This document shows, piece by piece, positions 18,561-27,672 of a stretch of 29,204 nucleotides of DNA. Location: positions 1 through 29,204 of the forward strand of contig JAUCBJ010000956.1 in assembly GCA_032718475.1 (NCBI GenBank), read 5' to 3'. The notes below the pieces were generated by a model that saw only the letters and a list, made by a program, of their open reading frames with translations, had not been told where the DNA came from and searched no databases. The position numbers and the translations under genes were made by a program. This DNA is from Nemertoderma westbladi. Lineage: Eukaryota > Xenacoelomorpha > Nemertodermatida > Nemertodermatidae. Position 1 is the first letter of the stretch. The number at the start of each line of letters is the position of its first letter.

Positions 18561-19621
18561 TTGAATTATTAATTATGATAATATTATGATTGGTATAGTC
18601 CAACGTAGCATATAGGATTACCCCTAAAGATTTGCAGCTTATTTCCATGGGGGTCCTTTATGTTACTTGGTTACAAACAGTATTACACAATTACAATTAC
18701 TACTCTAACCTAAAATCTAATATAAAACGTTATTACAATACATACATGCATGTCACTGTAACATGCTCCTTTCCCTTAAAGACACCAGGATATTGCACCA
18801 AAGGACCTAATGACGCGAAACCATAGGTTTTTGGTTAACGTAGGTTCTTAGGTATGAGTCTAAATGCTAAAAAACTAACTTTTGGCCAAAGTTATAGATT
18901 TTAGAAAAAAATTATATTGAATTCCCTGTCGTTCAATGCCGAAGTACCATCCCGTCCCCATAATAGGCCATAACGGGCCAGGCCATTCTCCACTCCACCC
19001 ACCTTAATTCCCCCAAGGTTCTGATTCATCTCATTAGCAAACTTAGCTGTAGAAATTAATAAAAAATCCATTTGGTTCACAAAAAATTATAAAGTTTCAT
19101 GGGTCATTTAGTGTATTTCATTAATTATAGAAAATTCCGGTTCCGGCCGGAATTCCGGCCGGAATATTCCGGCATGTTGAATTCCGGTTCCGGCCGGAAT
19201 CAAAATATCGATTCCGGGACATCCCTAATATTTATATACAGTTTAGGACTATATTATAACCATTTGTTTCTATAGGCCTAATTACTTTCTTGTATATATT
19301 TATAATTATTTATTACATGGGAAAAAAAGTAGAACCAAAGAAGAAGAAAAAAGTAACTAAGTAAAAGAAGAAAGTAAAGTACTCCCTTTCCCACGATTTT
19401 TGGGTATATTCGAGCGAAAAAGTAATTATTTAAGAATAAAATTATTTATATATTTGATTAAAATGAGTGGGAATTTGTGCGGTTCCAGTATATTGTTTCA
19501 TTTTATTTCATTACATACATTCTTATACATACAATATAATAAAATTACTTTTAGGCCAAGCAAGAATTTAAACTGTTTACAAACAATAACCTGGACTGGG
19601 CATTGGTTGATTTCCACTTAG

Positions 19622-19791
19622 TGAATATACTGAAGATATTCAAAGAAACTTCACCCTAGAGCAGGCGGGAATCTGTGGCTCATATCGTTTCCCAGTGCGA
19701 GAAATGAGAGGATAACTGTTCGCAGAGAGTTAAGGTTTTGATGGGTCTGTCGGTGTTCTTTAGTGAACCAGCCTGTATCATTAAGAATGTG
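19622..19791 (+). pseudogene. second exon of the carried unknown gene, with a 1-bp frameshift
   Basis: A good acceptor (TTGATTTCCACTTAG) ends at 19621 and a consensus donor (GTG then GTAAGT) follows at 19792. Entering in the phase set by the upstream donor gives an open stretch with segments such as EDIQRNFTLEQAGIC and SYRFPVREM. That stretch meets a TAA at 19713. From 19711 the neighbouring register reads a plausible sequence (VKVLMGLSVFFSEPAC) to the donor. A single extra base in the AGAGG at 19706-19711 reconciles them, so the gene is probably inactive or the copy has decayed. Confidence 0.5.
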
Positions 19792-20129
19792 GTAAGTTAG
19801 CCTTTGTTTTTACGATTGGATTTCAGTATATATTTATATTACTTGTATTATATTTATTTAAAATACCGCTATTATATATTTCATTTCTATAATACACCGT
19901 TATGATTTACATCACAAATTATTAATTATTATTTTAATGAACGGTTCATGGCCTGTCCAGCCTTTAATGAAATATTAAATTCATTACTTTATTACTTAAA
20001 ATTAAATTCGTACCATTTTATAATTTTTTGTTGCAATATGAAAATGTTTGTGATCAATATTTCGTAACTTTGGTTAACCATGATGATGATAATACATTAA
20101 ATATACTGTAAACTCATTATATATTTTAG

Positions 20130-20465
20130 GAGGATGTGAGTAATCCCCATGGGATTGAGGAGTTGGAGAATATTTCTGCGGTTGAATTGAATACCGGAAC
20201 AGGGGATTTGCCGTGCTTCATTACAGTAATGGTTCAACTGGATGAGGGAAAGGTGGAGGCTGCGATTGTTACTATGGAGGGGAGTATTGTCGGCAAGGTG
20301 ATTCCCACTCTTGACGAAGCGTTCCTTTATCTACTGGCACTAATATTCGCCATGAACTTCGAGTTCCTGGATGACGTCTCCGATTTCATTGCTAGTCTCA
20401 TCAATGATGTTCGGCCAAAGAGTGTAAAAGCTTCCAGACTCCATAATAAGCTTTACTCTTTTTAA
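20130..20465 (+). CDS. last exon of the carried unknown gene
   Basis: An acceptor TATATTTTAG ends at 20129. The frame starts in phase 0, matching the upstream donor, and runs 111 codons to a TAA at 20463-20465. The protein part is well balanced: an acidic lead, a strand-rich segment around GDLPCFITVMVQL and VEAAIVTMEGSIVG, then a hydrophobic helix AFLYLLALIFAMNFEF, then a helix ending DFIASLINDV and a Lys-rich C-terminus. The hydrophobic helix is more likely buried than transmembrane. I do not recognise the family. It resembles the C-terminal third of uncharacterised, lineage-expanded proteins common in marine animals and fish. It could be transposon cargo or the element's own protein. Confidence 0.55.
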   Translation, partial: EDVSNPHGIEELENISAVELNTGTGDLPCFITVMVQLDEGKVEAAIVTMEGSIVGKVIPTLDEAFLYLLALIFAMNFEFLDDVSDFIASLINDVRPKSVKASRLHNKLYSF

Positions 20466-20566
20466 ACTTGGACTGAACAGCATTCTCAAATTAGATTGTT
20501 CCTAATTTTAATTTTTAATTGTTTCATATTACGTGAGCTATCCCAAATGTTAGAAAGAAGTGACTG

Positions 20567-20586
20567 CCCCCCCCCCCCCCCCCCCC
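20567..20586 (+). repeat. poly(C) run, 20 bases
   Basis: Twenty uninterrupted C about 100 bp after the last exon of the carried gene. A run of 13 G follows at 20803-20815, giving opposed strands of C and G about 220 bp apart. Confidence 0.9.
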
Positions 20587-20802
20587 TCCATTATGTTCGT
20601 TTGTTTTTATATTCTTGATATTTTCGTGTTAGGTTTCGTATTAATTGCACTACTCGAGTTTGCAGTTTTGTTATATAATTTTGTGAAACCGGTAAAATAA
20701 AATAAAAAATAGGTGGTGTTTTAAAAATGAAACAATGACACAACAAATCATACCGCTCTGTATCACGAATAGTTGCGGCTCTGTCCACATTTGCTGAGAC
20801 GT

Positions 20803-20815
20803 GGGGGGGGGGGGG
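20803..20815 (+). repeat. poly(G) run, 13 bases
   Basis: Thirteen uninterrupted G. It faces the C-run at 20567 in the manner seen in the 15322-15610 MITE, but no matching inverted ends could be confirmed here. Confidence 0.9.
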
Positions 20816-21074
20816 CATTTCCATCAATAGAGTCAATAGAACAGACGGGGCTGTTGTGTCGATTTTCCCCTGGAGAGGGATGAATTTTGATTGGGTCAAG
20901 ACCCCCACCCTATCTGCAGTTGGAAGTAACTACATAGTCTATATTAAGGCCAAGGATTGAATGTGGTGTGTGTCCCAACAAGCATGGTATGTATCAGCCC
21001 ACAAGCATGGAAGAATGGGTTGAAGCTGGGTGGCTCGACCTACAAGCATCATTGGAAGGAACAATGTGATTGCC

Positions 21075-21374
21075 ATTTTCACCACAAATTATATAAGAGC
21101 TGAAATGTGTGGTATTGTTAAACTAACTATGAAAATTTTGTTGTTTTCACCGCAACAAAATTGGGGTAATAACGCAAATGTTTTATGTTGTTAATTTCAC
21201 CATAAAAATGTTGTGGGATATATGCCAAACAAATTGGCATGTCACAGTATTAAACAAATTGATTACTTCTTTCACCACAACTTGTTCATGGTGAAATAGT
21301 AGCCGTATTTATGGTCAGAGTAGTAAAACTTATAGTGCAGACTGTGGCTCAACTTCTTTATGGTGAAATATATC
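21075..21374. repeat. right subterminal TTTCACCATAAA-like array of the large element
   Basis: TTTTCACCACAAA, TTTTCACCGCAAC, TTTCACCATAAAAA, TTTCACCACAAC, TCATGGTGAAAT and TTATGGTGAAAT recur here and match the words at the left end. Confidence 0.7.
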
Positions 21375-21390
21375 AAACCTGTTTACAGTG

Positions 21391-22402
21391 TAGTCTGCCA
21401 GCGTTTGGTTTGTATTTTGTTTGAGTATTCTGTACGGGTAGCGTAATATTTATTATTCAGAGTTTATGCGATTATTCGCAACATTCATGTCCCCAAGTTT
21501 ATTCCTACAGTAATTGTGTTTGTTACACATACCGTTATAGTTAAATTAACCCCGGTACTACACGGGCTGCTTGGCGTAGGAAAAGACTGGTGACTTTGTG
21601 CTTCGGTCACTCCAGCAGATGCCGTGGTTCTTTTAACTGTTCAAGTATATTTAACTACTGATTATTTGTTGTACCAGTACTTGTACCTAATTTAGGGTTT
21701 AGTGTACAGTGCTTTCCGAAGTAATTAGTGTGTAGGCAGTATATTTGTGTTGTAAAGTGGTTAATAGGCACGCTGGATCTGGTAGTCCGCGGTAATTAAC
21801 TTCTAGGTAGGAACACTCCGTGATACATAACGTAGTACCTATAGCGATACGGTTATAGGTCGTCAGGCGGTGGTATTTTCCTATCTGGACAGTGCAATAT
21901 ATTTACTACTACTTATTATTTTCAAATACCGTAGTACCCTGTCCGTTGTAATAACCAGAAGTTCTAACCCTTTGTTAGACTGGTTTGTAGTTTCCCTGTA
22001 AAATTACCCTAAAATTTCGTACGTAATATTTTTGTTGTGTTTAGTTAGAGAATTAATCTCACCCGTATCGTAAGTAATTTGTAGTATTAAGTAACTTAGT
22101 AAATTAGAATAATCTGTTTTAGTGTCCCATAAGTAGCACTCCACTGAGAGCGCACAGCTTTTGTGTAGTGATTACTTCCCAGAAATAATAACATCTATTT
22201 CAATATTGTAACAAAAACCCCTTTTTAACGGGTATATATCTATTATAAATCAACTCAAACGATTTAAAAATAGTAGGCCTGTTATACAATCCTTAGGTCT
22301 TAATATCAGTTGGACTACTGCTTGAATAACGGTAATAGAGTAAGTAAAGTAACCAGGTAACCCCTAACATTCAGAAATTCAATTATTCTAAAATAATTGA
22401 CA
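21391..22402 (+). other. continuation of the split tandem repeat, then noncoding leader before the gag frame
   Basis: The first 90 bp or so continue the repeat of 12419-12945. The rest has no frame or RNA gene. It probably includes the 5' region of the BEL/Pao relic. I could not identify an LTR edge or primer-binding site, and no matching direct repeat was found downstream of 26854. Confidence 0.45.
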
Positions 22403-22651
22403 TACCGGTATTTATCATAGGCTTATTATATTTATTTCTATAAATTTGTGCTGAAATCATACCGGTATTCTGTAATTAATTCTAGTCTGTAATAATTATA
22501 CTTATATATACTATAAGTGTAAGCTGTATACCGGTATTAACGATAGGCCTATTATATATTTATATATATTTGTGCTAAAATTATATACCGGTACTCTGTG
22601 ACAAATCTAGTCTGTAATAATACTTATATATATACTATAAGCATACCGGTA
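22403..22651 (+). repeat. tandem repeat of about 126 bp containing TACCGGTA palindromes
   Basis: TACCGGTA lies at 22403, 22460, 22529, 22586 and 22644. Spacings of 126, 126 and 115 bp show two tandem units, each with two palindromes, plus the start of a third. The units also share TTTGTGCT, TCTAGTCTGTAATAAT and TATATACTATAAG. Confidence 0.85.
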
Positions 22652-22789
22652 TTCTAATATATTATATATATATCACGCTACACTGAGTAGCAGTATCGGT
22701 AATTAATTGTTAGGCTAACGGTGATACTGAATTACTAGACTTACTTTGACTGTATTTATAGCCGTAGGCATTCAACTGTGTAAACAAAC

Positions 22790-23296
22790 ATGTCAGACGC
22801 AACCCAATCACTGTCAGATAGTCTCTTAGAAAGTGTTAGAATGAGTATTAGACTTAGACAGCGTATTAAAAGGATCTGTGACCAAGATAAAAGTATAGAA
22901 CATCCCAGATCCAAGTCTAAGTCACCTACTATTGTAAAAAGGGCCATCCCTACAGTAGTAGTGTCAGACCCTAGGCTAGTAGAACAATGTAGGTCTATCA
23001 TCGGTACTCGGGCCCAAGTTAAGCGGGATCAAGAAGCAGCTGTCAAACAGCAGCAACATCCTAGCCTAGAACCTAGTTCTCAGCGGCCTGATAGCTCCAG
23101 TAGTTCGGATACTGCTGAGCGGACGCCCGAACGCGGAGCGAAGATGGTGGATACGGTTTATGATGAACGGCCAACCTATGAAGAATCAACCGACGCCACT
23201 TCTTCTCAAGTGGAAAGCGAAGTGGAAAGCGAATTAACAGCAGAGAAGCCGCGAACTAGAGACGCCATTGACATCTATCTGTCAGACTATCAGTGA
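22790..23296 (+). CDS. gag: BEL/Pao-type gag, N-terminal segment, ending at an in-frame TGA
   Basis: The frame starts at ATG 22790 and reads 168 codons to TGA 23294-23296. The product is hydrophilic and charged. It has an early Arg/Lys segment around RLRQRIKRICDQDK, then Gln/Ser-rich linkers and an acidic C-terminal part rich in Glu and Ser. The next frame continues in the same register with no further stop, so this is the head of one long gag-protease frame interrupted once. Retrotransposon gag N-termini evolve fast, so the assignment rests on the downstream domains. The stop could be a point mutation, a readthrough site, or a real end with separate initiation at 23390. Confidence 0.6.
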   Translation: MSDATQSLSDSLLESVRMSIRLRQRIKRICDQDKSIEHPRSKSKSPTIVKRAIPTVVVSDPRLVEQCRSIIGTRAQVKRDQEAAVKQQQHPSLEPSSQRPDSSSSSDTAERTPERGAKMVDTVYDERPTYEESTDATSSQVESEVESELTAEKPRTRDAIDIYLSDYQ

Positions 23297-26200
23297 TTCC
23301 TAGGAGACGAAGAGTTGAGGAGACGACTGTCTGGACTTCGCCCTAATAGTGAAGGAACCAAGCTTGTGTTAGACTCAATCGATGCTGAAATGTTAGCGGC
23401 TAACCAAGCTGAGTTTGATGAAAAACTTCGCCTCACTAGAGTCCAAGAAGAACAAGTAAAGAAAAGACGGATTGAGGAACGAAAGGCGGCAGCAGTAGCA
23501 GCGGTAATGGCAGAAGCAGAAGTGGACCGAAAGGCAGCAAAGGCAGTGGCAGAAGCAGAACGGAGAGCGTCTGAGGGGACTACCCAACTGGAGTTGGAAA
23601 ATCTGCAAGAGACGCAAGACAACATAAATAAACAGTTAACTGCTAGTCACATGCAGATGATGAGAAAATCTACTCCCAAACGCCAAGGATACACATCATC
23701 GGAAGAAAGTGAAACCACCGATCCTGAAGGCGGAGGAAATAGATCTCGTCTAAGCAGGCGTAGGAAAACATCTCACCGTCACAAATTGCCTGATTTGCCC
23801 CCAGCTGTTAGAAGACAACTAGCTAGCACAGACTTAAGTAGTATAGAACCTACAGACCAAATTATTAAGGTCAAAAGACTCCCCACTATAGTTGATGAGC
23901 CTGAAATAATTAGGCCTGTCATTCCCGAAGTCACTCCTGTGCTAGAAACTCCTGTACTTCCAGAGCTTAACTCTAAATTCCCTTTACATAGTACTACACT
24001 GCCTGTACCCGGTAGAACAGTCCATGAGAATATTCCTGTCCTGGAAGCTGAGAGAGAAATTAAAGATTTGTCTCCCGTCGTCCCACGTCAGCCCGCTACA
24101 ATGTTGGCGACTCCCGCTTCGGCGGTTGAGTGGGTAGAGGAGGGACGGCGGGGGATGAATCTCCTGCTCGGACAGATGCAGGAGACTGTCTACCAACTTA
24201 AGGGAACAGTAAGGGAAGGTATGGCCGAATTGCAAGAAGTGCAGCAAAGTATCGCGCTAGAACGCGACAAATTAGTCAACATCCAAAAAGGTATACCCAT
24301 ACCCCCTGTAAAATTGTGTCAACCTGTTAGGTCTGAAGTATTACATGCGCAAGGTGTGGAGCCTACACGCATCTATACTGCTAGTGAAGTAGAAACTCCT
24401 ATAGCAAACCCTATTAAGGGTGATTATAGACCTGTTGTTAATGATATTCCCTATAGACCTGATAATGATCCGAGAAATTTATATACCGATAATTCGATAT
24501 TAAATAACACGATGGCCCAAGAAAGCTTTACGCGTCAGATGGCTAGAACAGAAGCCCGCCAAGCGGTTAAAGTGGGAGAGATCGTCAAATTCAATGGAGA
24601 TGAAATGAAATGGTTACCTTTCAACGAATATTACAAAGACAGCATACAGAACTCTGTGCTATCTAACGGAGAGAAACTTAGGTTCCTCATCAAGTGCTTG
24701 GAAGGACCTCCCAAGTTAATGGCGTTAAAGTTTATTGGACATCCAGAAGGATTAAGACAAGTTTGGGATACATTAAACATCAGGTATGGTAACAAGGATA
24801 ACATAGCTAAGTATTTGTATGCAAAATTAGTAGCCCCCCGAAACTTCCTTAGTAGCGGTATTATAGAGTTTTCCGATGAGATTCAGGAAATCTGTAGACA
24901 ATTGGACTGGTTAGGTAAGTCTCATGAATATCAGAGTTCCATGGTTATTGGAGCAGTAGTCTCTACTTTACCAAAGGGTGGAGTATGTACACGCTGGGAC
25001 AAGAAAGTGTTGTATATGAATGAGCAGCAACGACGAAGCCCTACCATGGCTGATCTCATGTCCTTCTTAGATAGTGAAGTAAAATTACAACTCATAAAGC
25101 AGTCCAGAGAGAAAATATCAGAAAATAAGGTAAGTGAGAAACCCGTTTCTAGGAGAAGGATAATACCAGTGTGTTATATTGACGACGGCGAAAGCCAAGC
25201 TTCTCAAGAAGAGGACAGCGGGAAAGACACAGCAAAATCTTACTATGACAACAAGACCTATAAAGACGTAAGTAAATACAAGTCTCGAATCAGTGACAGG
25301 AGAGAACAGGTAACAACAACTCCTCCTACGTCTCCTAAGAGAATTCATGGAAGAAAGCCCGAAGAAAGAACGAGAGTGCATAACGTTACCCAAGGTAAGG
25401 TGAGTAACATCAAACCAAAATGTGCGCTGTGCGACGGGCTCCACCGTTTGAGTGCGTGTGCTGAATTTCTAAAGAAATCCCCTGTAGACAGACGTACAGT
25501 CCTGTGGAGTAAGCGGTTATGCTATAATTGCCTCAGATCAGGACACCAACGGCGAACCGGTTACTCCGACGTAAAGTGTGCAAAGTGTGGCGCGAAACAT
25601 CACATCTTGTTACACAGTGAGTTCGAACGAGACAACCCGAGTCAGGTAAGTGAGCCCGAACTACATGTCCAATTCAGTGATGTAAATGACACTGATCAAG
25701 AGTCTGAGATGGAAGGATTCTATACTGACGAATTCTCCGACGCCAACGAATCCTGTTACCTAATAAATACCTCAGTGTATCGAGCACTTACTTATGAAAA
25801 GGACACCGACAATGAGTTCCCCCCAACTACTTTTGCCAGACAACCATCTTGGAAAGCTCCAACTTCCAACGTAGGAATCAGAGAATTTCCTGTAGTGCAG
25901 GTAAGAGTTCATGGTCCCAACAAAAGTTACATAGTGAACGCCCTCCTTGACTCTGGCAGCACAGGAACATTCATCGATCAAGAACTAGCCGAAGATATCT
26001 TTGCTGGACAACCCAAATTCCGGACTAAATTGAATATGTCAGGAATTATGCAGGTTTGGAAATCTACCCTAATGGCAGACTACTATGTAGGTGTGTTGTC
26101 CACCCCCCAGGATAAATTAGGAGCACAAGGTATAAGGTCGGTAAAAATGGTGGCTATAAAGAACTTCGCTACTACTCAGCCAGACCTTTATAATTGGGAC

Positions 26201-26854
26201 GAGGATGAGAGCATCCAACATCTTAAGATACCTCGATTCCAGACAGATTATCCTGGAGTGCATATACTCATCGGCCAAAACGCGCATGAGGCGCTCGAGA
26301 CATTGGAGAAACGGCCTGCTCAACCGCAGCCACTACAAACCTATGCGGTAAGAACTAGAGTAGGTTGGTACTTCACTGGCCCTTCCCGTAGAACTCTCAA
26401 AGAGAGATTACCTCAACAACAGGTATACCAAGTAAAGGAATGGGAAGTGGAGAGCAGTGATGTGGACGATCCAACTGAGGGAACACCATACTCCTCAGAT
26501 AATGACGATATTAACTCCAATGTAGATCAATGGAGACATTGCCTTGGGATGATTAGTTCAGCCGACAGCGCTTCCAGAGGAGCAACTCCTCAAGAACTGA
26601 TAGATACTCCAGGCTGGTTAGGTGGATCCGACTCCTTAAGTAAAGAAGAAGAAGAATGGCCTCCTCATCTTACCACGGCGGAGCGTAGACAGGCCAAGGG
26701 AGCGGAGAAAGTAACACAACAACTCAATCGCCCAGCTAGTCGTTTATGTTTACTGGAAAGAGACCGAAAACTGTCCGGAAACTATGGAAGGCAAGATACT
26801 CTTCCTACGACCACTTCCCTAATCCGACAAATATCTAGGGACTCCATAACGTAA
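23297..26854 (+). CDS. gag-pr: BEL/Pao-type gag (DUF1759), zinc knuckles and aspartic protease (DUF1758)
   Basis: The frame is open in the register of the upstream gag head. Its first ATG is at 23390. Residues here count from 23315. A Lys/Glu/Ala coiled coil spans about 45-110. A DUF1759 gag domain lies about 420-560 (FNGDEMKWLPFNEYY, later WDTLNIRYG). Cysteine knuckles start at 703 (CALCDGLHRLSAC, then CYNCLRSGH, then CAKCGAKHH). A retropepsin-like DUF1758 domain has its DSG active site at 879-881 (LLDSGSTGTFI) and an ILIGQN motif near 984-989. The Ser/Glu-rich tail ends at TAA 26854. Gag packages RNA and the protease matures it. No reverse transcriptase, RNase H or integrase follows, so the element is gag-protease only, by truncation or domestication. 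Confidence 0.85.
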   Translation, partial: FLGDEELRRRLSGLRPNSEGTKLVLDSIDAEMLAANQAEFDEKLRLTRVQEEQVKKRRIEERKAAAVAAVMAEAEVDRKAAKAVAEAERRASEGTTQLELENLQETQDNINKQLTASHMQMMRKSTPKRQGYTSSEESETTDPEGGGNRSRLSRRRKTSHRHKLPDLPPAVRRQLASTDLSSIEPTDQIIKVKRLPTIVDEPEIIRPVIPEVTPVLETPVLPELNSKFPLHSTTLPVPGRTVHENIPVLEAEREIKDLSPVVPRQPATMLATPASAVEWVEEGRRGMNLLLGQMQETVYQLKGTVREGMAELQEVQQSIALERDKLVNIQKGIPIPPVKLCQPVRSEVLHAQGVEPTRIYTASEVETPIANPIKGDYRPVVNDIPYRPDNDPRNLYTDNSILNNTMAQESFTRQMARTEARQAVKVGEIVKFNGDEMKWLPFNEYYKDSIQNSVLSNGEKLRFLIKCLEGPPKLMALKFIGHPEGLRQVWDTLNIRYGNKDNIAKYLYAKLVAPRNFLSSGIIEFSDEIQEICRQLDWLGKSHEYQSSMVIGAVVSTLPKGGVCTRWDKKVLYMNEQQRRSPTMADLMSFLDSEVKLQLIKQSREKISENKVSEKPVSRRRIIPVCYIDDGESQASQEEDSGKDTAKSYYDNKTYKDVSKYKSRISDRREQVTTTPPTSPKRIHGRKPEERTRVHNVTQGKVSNIKPKCALCDGLHRLSACAEFLKKSPVDRRTVLWSKRLCYNCLRSGHQRRTGYSDVKCAKCGAKHHILLHSEFERDNPSQVSEPELHVQFSDVNDTDQESEMEGFYTDEFSDANESCYLINTSVYRALTYEKDTDNEFPPTTFARQPSWKAPTSNVGIREFPVVQVRVHGPNKSYIVNALLDSGSTGTFIDQELAEDIFAGQPKFRTKLNMSGIMQVWKSTLMADYYVGVLSTPQDKLGAQGIRSVKMVAIKNFATTQPDLYNWDEDESIQHLKIPRFQTDYPGVHILIGQNAHEALETLEKRPAQPQPLQTYAVRTRVGWYFTGPSRRTLKERLPQQQVYQVKEWEVESSDVDDPTEGTPYSSDNDDINSNVDQWRHCLGMISSADSASRGATPQELIDTPGWLGGSDSLSKEEEEWPPHLTTAERRQAKGAEKVTQQLNRPASRLCLLERDRKLSGNYGRQDTLPTTTSLIRQISRDSIT

Positions 26855-27407
26855 TAACATATGGAGTGGGCGTGTGACTAGATCATTTTATATTTGTTTT
26901 TATTTTATATTTATGTATGTATTATTATGTAATTTTATTATAATCGTTTCCTTTAATTTTATTTAGTAGAATGTTATTTTAGTGATTATTTAGTAGATTA
27001 GTGCAATATATTAGTGTTTATTACGTACATAATTACTTATAATATAAATTTAGTGCGACGGCGAGAACCAAATTATTTTTCTCTTTCCTTACTGTCCGTA
27101 TCATATTATAAATACGTGACTACAGTAAGATGAAATGTCCGTACTTATTAAAGTACAATAAAGCCACTACTATATTCAAGTATTATTGGTAGGCAGAGTA
27201 TTAGGAATGCAAAGTTCAGATCCTCGTGTCTCGGCTAAACCAAGCTCTGGGTAGACCTTGGAAACGACTTGCCTCTTCATACTGACATTGCTTCGTGCGA
27301 TATTGCTCTTCTTCTACCTTATATTAAATAATACATATAGTAGCGTGATGTCCCTCTAACAGTAGCGTAAAATGCAAATAAATCTGTTAAACCTTTTGAC
27401 CATCTGT
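26855..27407 (+). other. 3' flank of the gag-protease frame, no polymerase
   Basis: AT-rich and closed in all frames. An AATAAA at 27157-27162 may serve the gag transcript. No LTR-like copy of the 5' leader was seen. Confidence 0.55.
27157..27162 (+). promoter_or_regulatory. poly(A) signal candidate
   Basis: An AATAAA about 300 bp after the gag-protease stop. Confidence 0.35.
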
Positions 27408-27672
27408 AATTCTAGTCGATTAAGATATCGCGGCACCCACCGATATACTTGAAAGACAAATTCTAGAATCAATGGTTAACGTCCCCAGACAAGTTCTGGA
27501 ATAAATCGGTGCCCATCTTAAATATTAATTTAATACTTGTTAAAATCTGTAAAATTCAGATCCGTTAACAATTCTAGTCGATTAAGATATCGTAGCACTT
27601 CCCGATACTCTTAAAAGACAAATTTCATAGAATTAAGGATCCTATGTCCCCAGACCTGCTCTGGAATCAAAT
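27408..27672 (+). repeat. diverged 162-bp tandem duplication
   Basis: AATTCTAGTCGATTAAGATATCG occurs at 27408 and, after its first base, again from 27570. Matching GACAAATT and GTCCCCAGAC blocks follow in order. Each copy also contains a CCAGAC...TCTGGAAT mini-hairpin. Confidence 0.85.

Larger units (their letters stand above)
15633..19227. mobile_element. hAT element A, 3,595 bp including nested insertions, with TTCCGG arrays
   Basis: The ends are TAGGGATGTCCCGGAAT and its reverse complement. They are flanked by a perfect 8-bp duplication ATATTTAT (15625-15632 and 19228-19235). The left tip runs into the palindrome GGAATTCC and then TTCCGG/CCGGAA units. The right end carries a dense TTCCGGTTCCGGCCGG region from about 19135. 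Inside are a SINE relic and the TIR element 16283-18425. Subtracting these leaves about 1.45 kb without a transposase frame. It lies in the intron between 15212 and 19622. Confidence 0.95.
12946..21390. mobile_element. 8.4-kb DNA transposon with CACTG tips, TA target duplication and a carried gene
   Basis: The segment ACACTGTAAACAGGTTT at 12945-12961 is exactly inverted at 21375-21391. Without the flanking A/T the element runs CACTG to CAGTG, with TA on both sides. Removing it joins the flanks into a sequence collinear with the adjacent repeat copy, keeping a single TA. This fixes both ends to the base. About 250 bp at the left end and 330 bp at the right are rich in TTTATGGTGAAA-like words and their complements. 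CACTG tips are typical of the CACTA-Mirage-Chapaev group. The TA target also fits Mirage or Tc1/mariner, so the superfamily is open. No transposase is recognised. The element contains three exons of an unknown gene and at least six nested insertions or MITEs. Confidence 0.85.

Noticed and set aside
23290-23625. Minus-strand Ser/Ala-rich frames
   Set aside because: Antisense to the Lys/Glu/Ala coiled coil of the gag frame. No independent support.
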